Shown here piece by piece: positions 44,668-52,663 of a stretch of DNA of 64,000 bases. The notes beneath the pieces were generated by a model that did not search any database, was not told the origin of the DNA, and saw only the letters and a list, made by a program, of their open reading frames with translations. Position numbers and translations under genes: made by a program. Source of the DNA: Aeriscardovia sp. (GTDB lineage: Bacteria > Actinomycetota > Actinomycetes > Actinomycetales > Bifidobacteriaceae). Each line of letters starts with the position of its first letter. Positions within the stretch are counted from its first letter, which is position 1. The stretch spans positions 62,001 to 126,000 of the forward strand of contig JAGCPN010000001.1 of assembly GCA_017965665.1 (NCBI GenBank), in the 5' to 3' direction.

Positions 44668-45687
44668 ATGCCAAATCATGAAATTACTCAGCCCGGCACT
44701 CTTTTGGATGCCGAAGGAAACCTCAGGGAAGCCGGATGGAGCCGCCAGCCGCTCCTCTCTTACGACCGGTCCAAAGTAAAAGCCAACCCGCTGAGGATAA
44801 AGGAGTGGGATTACTACCTTGTTATGAACAACCACTTTGGGGCGGCGTTCACGATATCCGACGAAGGGTACCTGGGGTTGGAGTCCGTTTCGCTCCTCCT
44901 CTTTGACGAGCCATGGGAGCACACCCAAAGCTCCCTTTCGCTCCTCCCCCTGGGGCACCTTCACATGCCTCCCTCTTCGCAAAAGGGCTCGACGGAATTT
45001 CGCAGCGACAAGCTCAACCTCAGGTTCTCTTTCACAAAGGAGGGGAGGCACATTCAGTGCAGGTACAGGCGCTTTGACAAAAAGAATTTTGAGTGTGACC
45101 TCACCCTTCTCCCGCCTCCCGCTCCCGCGGATTCTGTCTGCATAGCCATACCCTGGCCCAAGGAGGGGCATTTTTATTACAACCGCAAGCTCAACTGCAT
45201 GCGCGCACAGGGAATTATGCGCTTTGGAGAGGCTGAGTACCACTTTGATCCTAAAAACAGCTTTGCCACTATGGACTGGGGGCGGGGCGTGTGGACCTAC
45301 GACAACACGTGGTACTGGAGCTCTTTAAATTGCGAAGTGAAGGGGAAGGTCTTCGGGTTTAACCTCGGATACGGCTTTGGGGACACTTCGGCCGCCACCG
45401 AAAACGCGCTGTTTTATAACGGGAAAATTTCCAAGCTTGAGAAGGCGATATTTGAAATTCCCAAAAACCTTTACGATCAGTGGCACCTTTTCACGCTGGA
45501 CGGAAGGCTTGAAGTTGTGATGGATCCCGTTTTAGACAGGTCTGCAAACTTGGACTTTAAGGCAGTATCATCCAACCAGCATCAGGTATTCGGAATGATG
45601 AGGGGAAGGGCGATCTTGGACGGCGGCAAGGAAGTGGAATTTAAAGACGTGATGGGATTTGCCGAGAGGGTGCACAATAAGTTCTAG
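44668..45687 (+). CDS. DUF2804 family protein
   Basis: A 339-residue protein matching the DUF2804 pattern: it starts EITQPGTLLDAEGNLREAGWSRQPLLSYDR and carries the conserved WDYYLVMNNHFGAAFTISDEGY and GVWTYDNTWYWSSLNCEVKGKVFGFNLGYGFGD segments. The family is a beta-rich single domain of unknown function, common in bifidobacteria and other Gram-positives. ATG 44668 begins the usual N-terminus; TTG 44656 is four codons earlier. It is divergent from the nickel permease gene. Confidence 0.85.
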   Translation: MPNHEITQPGTLLDAEGNLREAGWSRQPLLSYDRSKVKANPLRIKEWDYYLVMNNHFGAAFTISDEGYLGLESVSLLLFDEPWEHTQSSLSLLPLGHLHMPPSSQKGSTEFRSDKLNLRFSFTKEGRHIQCRYRRFDKKNFECDLTLLPPPAPADSVCIAIPWPKEGHFYYNRKLNCMRAQGIMRFGEAEYHFDPKNSFATMDWGRGVWTYDNTWYWSSLNCEVKGKVFGFNLGYGFGDTSAATENALFYNGKISKLEKAIFEIPKNLYDQWHLFTLDGRLEVVMDPVLDRSANLDFKAVSSNQHQVFGMMRGRAILDGGKEVEFKDVMGFAERVHNKF

Positions 45688-45704
45688 GCGCACCCTTAAA
45701 TATC

Positions 45705-46175
45705 TTAAGATGACTTTGGTTTGGACGGATGGCGCTTTTTGACTTGCAAAACTATAAAGCCGCAGATAAGCAGTATAAAAGCTACTATGGCCGGGATTAC
45801 CCCATATCCTCCGCTCGTGCCAAAAGTTTCAGATATGAAGGCAGCCGCTATGAGAAGCATGAAAAACATTCGGGCAGACCAGTCCGATACTAATTCTTTC
45901 CCATCCCTCCATCCGGCAATTTTGAACACTGTAGGAAGAAACCTATCGGTCTGAATGCAAAACAGCTGCACTATGAAGGAAATCACAAGGTAAATACCCA
46001 AAAGGTTGATGATGAATGTAAGCCATGAGCCGTGCCATATATGGCTTCCGGTCAGAATATCCCTCCTTGCAAAAAAGGAAATTGAATTTATGATGAAGAA
46101 GACGATTTCGGCAACTGCGATCGGATAATAAACCGCATAAACAAGAATCGGATTGGGCTTCTCGGATTTTTCCAC
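45705..46175 (-). CDS. Four-TM membrane protein of a local family
   Basis: A 156-residue hydrophobic protein with four predicted membrane segments (around 10-35, 45-75, 105-125 and 128-150) and a basic tail. It has no motif I recognise. Related proteins lie at 46855-47420 (broken) and 47706-48188; shared features are a GSW motif after the first loop and GGYGVIP-like sequence near the last helix. Start is GTG at 46175, with TATAAC exactly six bases upstream and no ribosome binding site, as for the gene at 47706. Its place beside bacteriocin remnants suggests an immunity-type protein, which is inference. Confidence 0.65.
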   Translation of the reverse strand: MEKSEKPNPILVYAVYYPIAVAEIVFFIINSISFFARRDILTGSHIWHGSWLTFIINLLGIYLVISFIVQLFCIQTDRFLPTVFKIAGWRDGKELVSDWSARMFFMLLIAAAFISETFGTSGGYGVIPAIVAFILLICGFIVLQVKKRHPSKPKSS

Positions 46176-46446
46176 GCCTAAGTTATATCACAATCTTAAA
46201 GCTCTGAAATTGCAGATTGCTGTCACTTTAAGCACATAGACCCAAAAATAAAAATCAGGCTTTAGTTTTGCTCCCGTCTGGCGGAATTTTTTCAAACAAA
46301 CTTGAAGAATAATGAGGCGCATTTGACGTTAGCAATCAAAGTCACGTGAGGTGTATAAGGCTTTTAGTACGGATTTTATATTTTTAGAGTTTTTCATGCT
46401 TTCGTTATAATTGCACTTTAAAACGCAGGATCCATTTTCTGGGAAT
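46176..46446. other. Short AT-rich spacer
   Basis: About 270 bases between two membrane-protein loci of opposite direction. It contains the TATAAC -10 element of the minus-strand gene at 46182-46187; I see nothing else. Confidence 0.4.
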
Positions 46447-46922
46447 ATGGAAATGATAAACATTTACAAGCCGGTAAGTCTATATTTAGCCCCGAAGGCA
46501 ATGATGCTGCCGGGATTGTGGATAGGGGGGAATTCTGTCTGCCGTAGCCTTCAGTTTTGAAGGAATCGCATGGCGTTATACTCTCTCCCGCTTCAACGAG
46601 GAGGCTTTCTTCGTATTTCTGATATTTAGCGGAGTATACGCATTGTGTTCTGAAAATTTAAAAAGATATGCGAAGAAACTGTCTTATATGGGGAAAAGCC
46701 GAAGAAATCCCTGACATTATAGATATTCATGCCGCCTTCTGGATGCCGATAATAATCATAGCCTGCCTGCCGGAGGGGGCTAAGTGGATCTGGCCATAGT
46801 TTATGGTGGGAGCAATTCCTGCGCTTCTCTGGATGATTTGGGGAGAATGCATGTCTAAAGGGATGAGGAAAAATAGGATAACTTCAAAGGATTTTGAAGA
46901 AGTTTATTCGTCAAGGGACTAA
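46447..46922 (+). pseudogene. Broken copy of a four-TM immunity-like gene, + strand
   Basis: Three pieces in different frames add up to one protein of the local four-TM family. Piece 1 is MEMINIYKPVSLYLAPKAMM, stopping at TGA 46558. Piece 2 contains YTLSRFNEEAFFVFLIFSGV. Piece 3, interrupted by TAG, ends LLWMIWGECMSKGMRKN, RITSKDFEEV. The last piece matches the end of the first half of the 319-residue protein at 52761-53720 (VWIAWGIYVVLGMKKNEISIEDF). At least two frameshifts and one stop make it dead. It is the only member of the family on the + strand. Confidence 0.6.
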
Positions 46923-47420
46923 TTAAAATTTTCAATAATTTAAATTGGCTGTTTATAGCGCATTTAGGAAACTGGATAAAAGACTTCGCGAAAGCTATAA
47001 GGGACAGGAGTATCCCATATCCCCCGCTGTCCCCATAGGTCTGGATTATAAAGGCTGCACATATTATCAGGATGTAGCACTGGCGCATGAGCCAAGTGCC
47101 CAGATTGCCGGACGTATAGTTGGACCCCGGAGACCAGAAGAAGACGGGCAGGTTCTTATCGTTCGGAATGCAGTAAACCTGGGCGCAGGAGGCCGTGAGA
47201 ATCCAGAGGGCGAGGATATTGATTGTAAAGTTTATCCAGGAGCTGTGCCACAGGAGGCTTCCGGTCAAGCATATAGAATATGCGCGTAGTGGAAGGAAGC
47301 AGAATGCAGATGCTCAAAAGGACGGCTGTAAATTGTTCTAATTCGCTTTGCCGGAGAGAATGCTTGAGGCGCCGGGGATGTCTTTTAAGATTAAGAAGCG
47401 CTTTCAGGGAAAAGTCTGCG
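46855..47420 (-). pseudogene. Frameshifted copy of the four-TM protein at 45705
   Basis: A damaged relative of the 156-residue protein. The readable middle (TGSLLWHSSWINFTINILALWI, then QCYILIICAAFIIQTYGDSGGYGILL) lines up with LTGSHIWHGSWLTFIINLLGIYL and GTSGGYGVIPAIVAF of the intact gene. The N-terminal part continues in another frame upstream of about 47280. After GGYGILL the frame runs into unrelated sequence (KSFIQFPKCAINSQF). It overlaps the end of the + strand pseudogene. Confidence 0.55.
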
Positions 47421-47705
47421 CAGGTAAATAGCTTCATTCTTTTGAGGGCTTTTGCGCATCGGGAAGCTTTTGGCACACCTGAAATTTGAAACTGCCTAAA
47501 ATTTTCCGATTGCCACAGGGAGCGGAAGTGAGGTACGGACCCTGGCGGGATCCTTTGTTGTGTTTAAAGTTTAAATCGCTTATACGGTTTTGTGAGAAGT
47601 GAAGAGTAGAAAGCCGTAACGGCTTCACGATTTTGTGACTGCCCTACAAGGCAGCCAAAGCGCAGCCGGATAACTAAGGAAAATTGCAGTTTATCCTGTA
47701 CCGGA
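47421..47705. other. Spacer without recognisable content
   Basis: About 285 bases between two members of the membrane-protein family. I find no open frame or hairpin that I can support. Confidence 0.4.
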
Positions 47706-48188
47706 TTACTCCTGCCTTAAATCCGTTTTAGGAAGTTCATTAGTTTTCTTTATAGTCTTGCGCAGCATGAATGAGCATATTAGCAGCAACACTATTGCAA
47801 TGAGGGGTATTATGCTCCATTTGCTTCTCTCGTTAGTTGCAAAATCAGCTATCAGCATTACTGCTGTAATGATTTCCGAGTTCCATGCGAGTAGCAGCCA
47901 CTGCCTGCGCGACCGGCTTTCTGAAAGGGCCCAATCTGATTTTTTCAAAAGCAGTGGCCGCTTTCCTCTTGCGACAAACACTGCTTGTATAAACATTAAA
48001 ATCTGCATGCATATGAAAAACAACCCCAGGCAGAGCCCAATCCAAGAGCCACTCCACATAAGGTACTTCGTTAAAATATTCCCTTTGAAGAAGAAAGAGG
48101 CCGTAGCTACAGCCAGAAAGAAAAGTTCAATCGCCATAACGGGATACAGCGCTACAAGCGCAAACCTCTCGTTTTTCGACATTTCCAT
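47706..48188 (-). CDS. Four-TM membrane protein of a local family
   Basis: A 160-residue protein with four membrane segments (about 10-34, 48-72, 100-118 and 126-146) and a charged C-terminus (RKTIKKTNELPKTDLRQE). It resembles the protein at 45705 in length, helix spacing and the MWSGSW motif. ATG at 48188 has TATAAC six bases upstream (48200-48195), the same leaderless layout as its relative. It sits next to the broken bacteriocin export genes. Function unknown; a bacteriocin self-protection role is a guess from position. Confidence 0.65.
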   Translation of the reverse strand: MEMSKNERFALVALYPVMAIELFFLAVATASFFFKGNILTKYLMWSGSWIGLCLGLFFICMQILMFIQAVFVARGKRPLLLKKSDWALSESRSRRQWLLLAWNSEIITAVMLIADFATNERSKWSIIPLIAIVLLLICSFMLRKTIKKTNELPKTDLRQE

Positions 48189-48307
48189 GTCTCAGTTATA
48201 CATCACGGGCTGAGATTGTGCATGCCCCTCCAGGTTGGCAAGGCAGGCAAAAAAGGCTGGGCGCCCCGGTCCTCGCTCAGAGGCCCTATGCGCCTGAGGC
48301 GCGCCAC

Positions 48308-49652
48308 CTACCGCCTGCTGGTGTCAATGCCCATTTTGTTGAGGATGAAGTAGAGCATCTTCTCTTTTCGGGAAACTATTTTGACCTGGCAGGCCATGCC
48401 GAGCTTGATATCCCCTTTTTGGCCCTGAAAGTTGCTTATCGTGCTTTTGTCGAGGGAGCCCGTGACCTGGTAATAAGACTGTCCCGTCTCTTCGTCTGTT
48501 ACACTCGTCACGGCATAATCTTTCCGTTAAGAAACCCGTACTGCGTGTAAGGGAAGGCAGGGAAGCTGTACTTCACTGCGTCCTCAAGTTTAATGTTGCC
48601 TATTTTGTCGTTCGGGATCGCGAGCTTTATTTGAAAATTCTGACTGTCAGTTATGACCTGGGCAATTTGCTGACTTGCCCTGGGCATCATGCTGACCTCA
48701 ATGTTGGAAGGGATGTAAAGTGTGCCACTTGTATAAACTTCCAGTGCCTTTCCGAAATTTTCTCTTTGAAGTGGCTAAAAATTTCGTAGATAAAGAAAGA
48801 AAGTTGTAGAAGAGAGAGGGGAAGGGGAAGTTGAAAACAATCTAATTTTCAACGCATCGTAGATTTTGATAAAAGGAATGCAGACCCAGAGACTTAATTT
48901 TAATGTTTGACGGTTATACAGATCTAACAGGAACCGCAGTTGTAGTAGACAATTGGTTATATCTTAGGTGCTTTTGGAATTGGTAAAGCTTCAGCTTTTT
49001 CAAGCTTTTTAACCATTGATCTTGTCTTTCCATATTGACCTGTAAGCCAAAATTTAAATGTTACTTTTTGAGGAGGTATGCCATACTGCTGGCACCATTT
49101 TTTGTACCGCAACTTCATAGCAATAAGTCCGCCGGCCCCCATATGATCACCCCCAGAATTACCTTGATCTTTTAGCTCATTATACGTGGAAATTTCGGAA
49201 TTTATCCGATTCAGGCTGGCAGAGGATACGGCGTTCCCCTCGTCATCCTCATATAGGCCACGTAGTGAACGAAGCAAGCGACCGCTCTTGTCGTTTTCAA
49301 AATTATTTCCTTCCGAAACGCTCTGCTTTAGGGAATTGAGGTCTGAGATCTGGGAGGCGAGGGAAGATTTCTGCTCATTTAAAGAGTCCAGTTGCGCCGA
49401 GAGGTTTTGGGTGTCTAAGTTGACTATTATGTCTCCCTTTTCCACATGGCTGCCGTTGGCATAGTTTACGGATTTTACGGCCCTCGCCGATATCGGGGCT
49501 ATGGTCTCTACAGGCTTGTCAGACTCGACAATCCCTTGTACCGAGACGACCACGGATTTTGTCGAGAACCAGGCCCAGATAATGAAGGAGATTAATATCA
49601 GGCAGAGAAGGTAAATGAACCGCGAAGTGAATCGCCTGGGATTCTGTTTCAA
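48308..49652 (-). pseudogene. Broken HlyD-family bacteriocin export adaptor
   Basis: The N-terminal half (49652 to about 49150) has one membrane segment (FIYLLCLILISFIIWAWF), then HlyD features SVQGIVESDKPVETIAPISA and GSHVEKGDIIVNLD with a coiled coil. It then switches to unrelated sequence (YKKWCQQYGIPPQKVTFKFW) that ends at 48957. The C-terminal half resumes at about 48775 (VYTSGTLYIPSNIEVSMMP) and shifts frame once more at about 48510, between GKIM and TSVTDEETGQSYYQVTGSL. Intact adaptors link a C39-ABC exporter to the outside and are ~400+ residues in one frame. An insertion of roughly 370 bases plus a one-base frameshift make this copy dead. Confidence 0.75.
48780..49150. mobile_element. 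Foreign insert inside the HlyD gene, type unknown
   Basis: Sequence between the two HlyD halves does not belong to that family. It encodes a ~60-residue basic peptide fused to the truncated HlyD frame, and contains a small perfect hairpin (GTTGAAAA/TTTTCAAC at 48830-48853). I do not see transposase motifs or clear target-site duplications, so an insertion-sequence remnant, a deletion scar and a rearrangement are all possible. Confidence 0.35.
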
Positions 49653-49708
49653 AAGCTCTCTTGAATTTGAAAGCTCCTCGAGCTTGTACAGAGATCAAAG
49701 CGCGCCGT

Positions 49709-50557
49709 TTAAAGCCTCAAATTCCAGGCGGGATTCCTGCCAAAGCCGGGCGAAAGTTCCGACGCTCCTGATGAGATCTCCCTTGTGGCGTACTCTCCGA
49801 TCTCTCCGTCTTCAATCACAATCACCTGCGAGCACTCTGAAATTATGGCGAGCCTGTGCGCGATAAATATGCAGGTCTTCCCTTCGACGGCTTCCCTTAT
49901 GGCCGCCATCACTTCCCTTTCCGTTTTCGCATCCAGGTTGCTCGGAGCCTTGTCAAGGATGAAGACGTCCGGCTTTTTTAAGATGGCCTTGGCGAGGGCG
50001 AGCTTCTGCTTTAGCCCTGAAGATAGGCTAGTCCCATTTTCCTCCACGAGCGTGTTATAGCCGGAGGGGAGAGATGTGATTTAGTCGTGTATCCTGGCTT
50101 TTTTGCACGCTTCTATGATTTCTTCGTATTTCGCAGCAGGGTTGGCGAACCAGAGGTTTTCAAGGAGCGTGTCGTTGAAGAGGAAGTCGTCCTGGCTGAC
50201 ATAGGCTATGCGAGAACGGCTATGAGCATGGAGTGCTTATCTATTTTTTTTGGATAACTACAAAGTGTTGATAACGCTTATCGAGTACCACATGGGCAAT
50301 AGCTGGGGGGGGAGTTCCTTATTTGTGAGAAGTTGCCTTTTATCGTCAAACATAAAGGCCTTGGCAGAGCATCCTAACTTTTTTGCTGCCATTGTTAGGC
50401 CATATACGCTTGTGCCATACAGATCTGTCTTTGCCAATTCCCTTATTTTGTAAATGGGAATTTTAAGGCCAAACTGCTCAAAGACAGTGGCAAAGCAAGC
50501 ACAACCGCAGTCCTTTTGCTCCTGCTGCCTTATGCAGTAATACTTTTTGGAGAACAC
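49709..50557 (-). pseudogene. Internally deleted C39-peptidase bacteriocin ABC exporter
   Basis: The start encodes a normal C39 peptidase beginning (YYCIRQQEQKDCGCACFATV, catalytic Cys in DCG), which cuts double-glycine leaders. It stops at 50258 after about 100 residues. The sequence then jumps to the Q-loop part of the ATPase (IAYVSQDDFLFNDTLLENLW), so the membrane domain and Walker A are missing. Further damage: a TAA in the ATPase just before ITSLPSGYNT, and a Walker B end of ILDKAPSNLD instead of ILDEATS, replacing the catalytic Glu. Intact exporters are ~700 residues. It cannot make a working transporter. Confidence 0.8.
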
Positions 50558-50567
50558 CTATCTTCCT

Positions 50568-50990
50568 CTATTTTCTATCTTTTATAAATCCTTCCGGCAC
50601 AAGATGATTTTTATATATTCCTAGTACAATATAGGTGCCATATACAAGATAGAGGAAGACTATATAGGCCCACCATACGTGATTTCCAATAGCAAAGATG
50701 AGGAGTATGCCAGTAAAGCATAATGAAAGTACGGATACTGCATTTATCACCCTTTTAGACTGCAAAGTTTGATATCTACCATTGATTGTCCTGTGTAATA
50801 TCTGCAGTATTTTTAATACAAAAGTTATTAATCCCACTGCAAGGATAAAGTCCACTAGCCATTGCAAAAAATTGTGCGGGGGAGAAGTTGTGCAGGCTTC
50901 ATAGATAGTGACTGTTGGAAAACCTATGAGACTCGGTATATAAAGCGAAAAGATCGCTAATTTTGCACTAATTATCCTGAAGAAATGCAC
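50568..50990 (-). CDS. Four-TM immunity-like protein A
   Basis: A 140-residue protein with four membrane helices, ending in the family motif GIYKNHLVPEGF. It is the closest relative of protein C at 52196 (VHFFRIISAKLAIFSLYIPSL against MHFFRGINAKLVIFSIYLPSL). That match, and GGAG six bases upstream, favour GTG at 50990 over ATG at 51002. It lies directly after the bacteriocin gene and 11 bases before the exporter remnant, the usual place of an immunity gene. Role inferred from position. Confidence 0.7.
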   Translation of the reverse strand: MHFFRIISAKLAIFSLYIPSLIGFPTVTIYEACTTSPPHNFLQWLVDFILAVGLITFVLKILQILHRTINGRYQTLQSKRVINAVSVLSLCFTGILLIFAIGNHVWWAYIVFLYLVYGTYIVLGIYKNHLVPEGFIKDRK

Positions 50991-51046
50991 AACTAACTCC
51001 ATCTAGGAATTAATAATAGTTTATTCTTTAAGGGGATAAATTATTG

Positions 51047-51244
51047 TTAGTTCATCAAAGCTCCGACAAACCCGCAAGCCGCTCCGGCCAGTTCTAGTGC
51101 ACCTCCGACAGGAGGGACTTCCATTCCCAGATCTCCAAGGTACTCAAGTGCCCCTCCAGCAAAACTAAAACCTGCTCTGCCTGCAGCCCACCAGTTCCAA
51201 CCGCCATTGCAGATTTCCTGCTCGGTTATGGTAAGTTCACACAT
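51047..51244 (-). CDS. Double-glycine-leader bacteriocin precursor
   Basis: A 65-residue precursor of a class II bacteriocin. The 15-residue leader MCELTITEQEICNGG has the double-glycine cleavage site recognised by C39 exporters. The 50-residue core starts WNWWAAGRAGFSFAGGALEY and is small, Gly/Ala-rich and hydrophobic, with several GxxxG-like spacings, as in two-peptide bacteriocins that insert helix pairs into membranes. ATG at 51244 has AGGTGA five bases upstream; an ATG three codons earlier is less well placed. A second leader of the same type lies 170 bases upstream. The nearby exporter is broken, so secretion would need one elsewhere. Confidence 0.8.
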   Translation of the reverse strand: MCELTITEQEICNGGWNWWAAGRAGFSFAGGALEYLGDLGMEVPPVGGALELAGAACGFVGALMN

Positions 51245-51315
51245 TATGATCACCTATATTGTCAATTAATTTCTAGATCTATCACATTTTTGATAGATGT
51301 ACTTGTTTAGTTGCA

Positions 51316-51349
51316 TCGATTTTTAGTTATCATCTAACCTAAAAATCGA
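51316..51349. promoter_or_regulatory. Inverted repeat between the two bacteriocin genes
   Basis: TCGATTTTTAG and CTAAAAATCGA are perfect 11-base arms around a 12-base loop. No T run follows on either strand, so it may be an operator or an attenuating/processing hairpin for the downstream peptide gene. Confidence 0.45.
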
Positions 51350-51361
51350 GCTGGTAGCCTA

Positions 51362-51466
51362 TCAAAAGAAAAGGGGGCCAAGCCAGGAAACTACATTCCA
51401 AAACGTTCCCCAGTTCTATCCTCCGCCATTTATGGCTTCCTGCTCGCTAGTAGTCAATTCGTGCAT
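51362..51466 (-). pseudogene. Second bacteriocin precursor, stopped by TAG after the leader
   Basis: ATG at 51466 opens the 15-residue leader MHELTTSEQEAINGG, the same length and pattern (M-x-E-L-T-x-x-E-Q-E-x-x-N-G-G) as the intact gene. One Gly codon follows, then TAG at 51418-51416, and the same frame continues NWGTFWNVVSWLGPLFF to TGA at 51364-51362. Lined up with NGGWNW in the intact peptide, the TAG stands where TGG (Trp) is expected, a one-base change. The gene is otherwise short but plausible, so it looks like a recently killed peptide. Confidence 0.65.
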
Positions 51467-51472
51467 TTTTTC

Positions 51473-51592
51473 TCACATTATTTTATAAATAGGGATTCTA
51501 AAGCCACACTGTTTGAAGATAGTGGCAAGACAGGCACAACCGCAGTCTTTCTGCTCTTGCTGTTTTATGCAGTAATATCTCTTAAAAAGCAT
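51473..51592 (-). pseudogene. C39 peptidase start fragment, copy 2
   Basis: A 39-codon frame reading MLFKRYYCIKQQEQKDCGCA and on to CLATIFKQCGFRIPIYKI, a good match to the first 40 residues of the exporter peptidase at 50557. It ends at TGA six bases before the stopped bacteriocin leader. It begins four bases after the stop of immunity-like protein B. It is the truncated start of a second exporter. Confidence 0.7.
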
Positions 51593-51595
51593 AGT

Positions 51596-52048
51596 TTATA
51601 TCTTTTTTGTAAATCCATATGGAATAAGGTGGTTCTTGTAGCATCCGATTTCAACATAAATTCCCCATAGGATGAAGATAATTGAAAGTGAAATTCCAGA
51701 AATAGCCCATGCATGCGTATCCCATTCTGCAAGAGACAAAGCTATAGTGCCCCACATACCTACTGGCCATGCATTAAGGAATATAAAAGCTTTGCGCGGG
51801 GATCTATATTTTGTAAATTTGATCCCATTTCTTATTTTGTATAGATCTTGAATAGCCCGTCCTGAAAGGAACGCGGTCATAAGCACTATGAAGAAATGCC
51901 CAAAATTAGTTAAATTTGGTATATGAAAAAAATCGAATCCCCCATTAATACCCATGAGAATGAAACATATTACTAACCCTCCCCAAAGGGCTGGGTAATA
52001 AAATGTATACAATGCTAATCGGGGGCTGATAAACTTAAATGCTTTCAT
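51596..52048 (-). CDS. Four-TM immunity-like protein B
   Basis: A 150-residue membrane protein with four helices and the family end motif GCYKNHLIPYGF. It is closest to the second half of the 319-residue protein D (RLALYTFYYPALWGGLVI against FALKYCYFPGLLGGFAVY, and WGIYVEIGCYKNHL against WGIFVEVGCYRNDL). ATG at 52048 overlaps the stop of the chimeric small frame and has AAGGTGA upstream. It is followed at once by a C39 fragment. A bacteriocin-immunity role is inferred from position and repetition. Confidence 0.7.
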   Translation of the reverse strand: MKAFKFISPRLALYTFYYPALWGGLVICFILMGINGGFDFFHIPNLTNFGHFFIVLMTAFLSGRAIQDLYKIRNGIKFTKYRSPRKAFIFLNAWPVGMWGTIALSLAEWDTHAWAISGISLSIIFILWGIYVEIGCYKNHLIPYGFTKKI

Positions 52049-52206
52049 ATCTTTAACTTCACCTTACGTATCCTGTATGCGTTCACGAGGCACAGGCCGT
52101 ACCAAAAAGCCCCTAGAATCCAAAGGATGACGCTTTCAAGGTCCGAATAGTTGTAGCTCTCTTTTTGTTCCTGCTGTCTGATGCAGTAATGCTTTTTAAA
52201 AAGCAT
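52045..52206 (-). pseudogene. Chimeric small frame: C39 start fused to an immunity-like segment
   Basis: Fifty-three codons. The first 16 read MLFKKHYCIRQQEQKE, the C39 exporter start. The rest, SYNYSDLESVILWILGAFWY and onward to LVNAYRIRK, is the segment of protein D that reads NYSELESVIFWILGDFWY. At DNA level the second part is a close copy of 53515-53610. The join lies at about 52158. It overlaps the end of gene C and the start of gene B. It looks like the product of recombination between cassettes. Confidence 0.65.
52062..52155. repeat. Copy of part of gene D (53515-53610)
   Basis: About 94 bases closely match 53515-53610 in the same orientation; the shared runs include ACGTATCCTGTATGCGTTCA. 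It is the footprint of the recombination that made the chimeric small frame. Confidence 0.6.
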
Positions 52207-52636
52207 TACTGTTCCTACTCTGTCTTACAAATCCCCCCGGAATAAGATGGGTTTTATATAAACCAACTATTTCATATATTGCATAAATTAAGTAAAAAAT
52301 GAGCATTATACTCCACCATGAATGAGATATGGATATAAGCCCCACTATAGTGGCAATAATAAGCACCAATGACACAGTGGATATACTTCTTATGACCCGT
52401 TTACTCTGAAGAAATGAATACTTATTACGATGCACATTGTAGAGTTCGACTATAAGTCGAATCACAATAGATGCCATACTAATTACCAGTAGAGATGCAC
52501 CTATATTCTGTACAGCATTATGGGGAGGTAAAGTAGTATAAGCCTCATAAATTATTAGTGTGGGTAAACATATGAGACTTGGAAGATAAATGGAAAAAAT
52601 TACTAACTTTGCGTTAATTCCTCGAAAAAAATGCAT
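52196..52636 (-). CDS. Four-TM immunity-like protein C
   Basis: A 146-residue membrane protein with four helices and the end motif GLYKTHLIPGGF. It pairs with protein A (shared NAKLVIFSIYLPSL-type start, LQSKRVI before helix 3). ATG 52636 has no strong ribosome binding site. Its stop overlaps the ATG of the C39 chimera. With A and B it shows the repeated order of immunity-like gene then C39 start. Function inferred only. Confidence 0.7.
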   Translation of the reverse strand: MHFFRGINAKLVIFSIYLPSLICLPTLIIYEAYTTLPPHNAVQNIGASLLVISMASIVIRLIVELYNVHRNKYSFLQSKRVIRSISTVSLVLIIATIVGLISISHSWWSIMLIFYLIYAIYEIVGLYKTHLIPGGFVRQSRNSNAF

Positions 52637-52663
52637 ATTGTGCTACGTCCCCTATCGTAATAT

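Noticed and set aside
44563-45243. N-terminal extension of the nickel permease frame by 227 codons
   Set aside because: It runs opposite the DUF2804 gene, has no family similarity, and a promoter sits immediately before ATG 44562.
48218-48550. Plus-strand frame of 110 codons
   Set aside because: It lies opposite the C-terminal half of the HlyD remnant and has no recognisable content.
48780-49150. A named insertion sequence in the HlyD gene
   Set aside because: No DDE transposase motif, terminal inverted repeats or target duplication could be seen; it is listed only as an unidentified insert.
51362-51466. TAG read through as an amino acid in the second bacteriocin
   Set aside because: Nothing in the window suggests TAG recoding, and the neighbouring export genes are also broken, so a simple nonsense mutation is the better reading.
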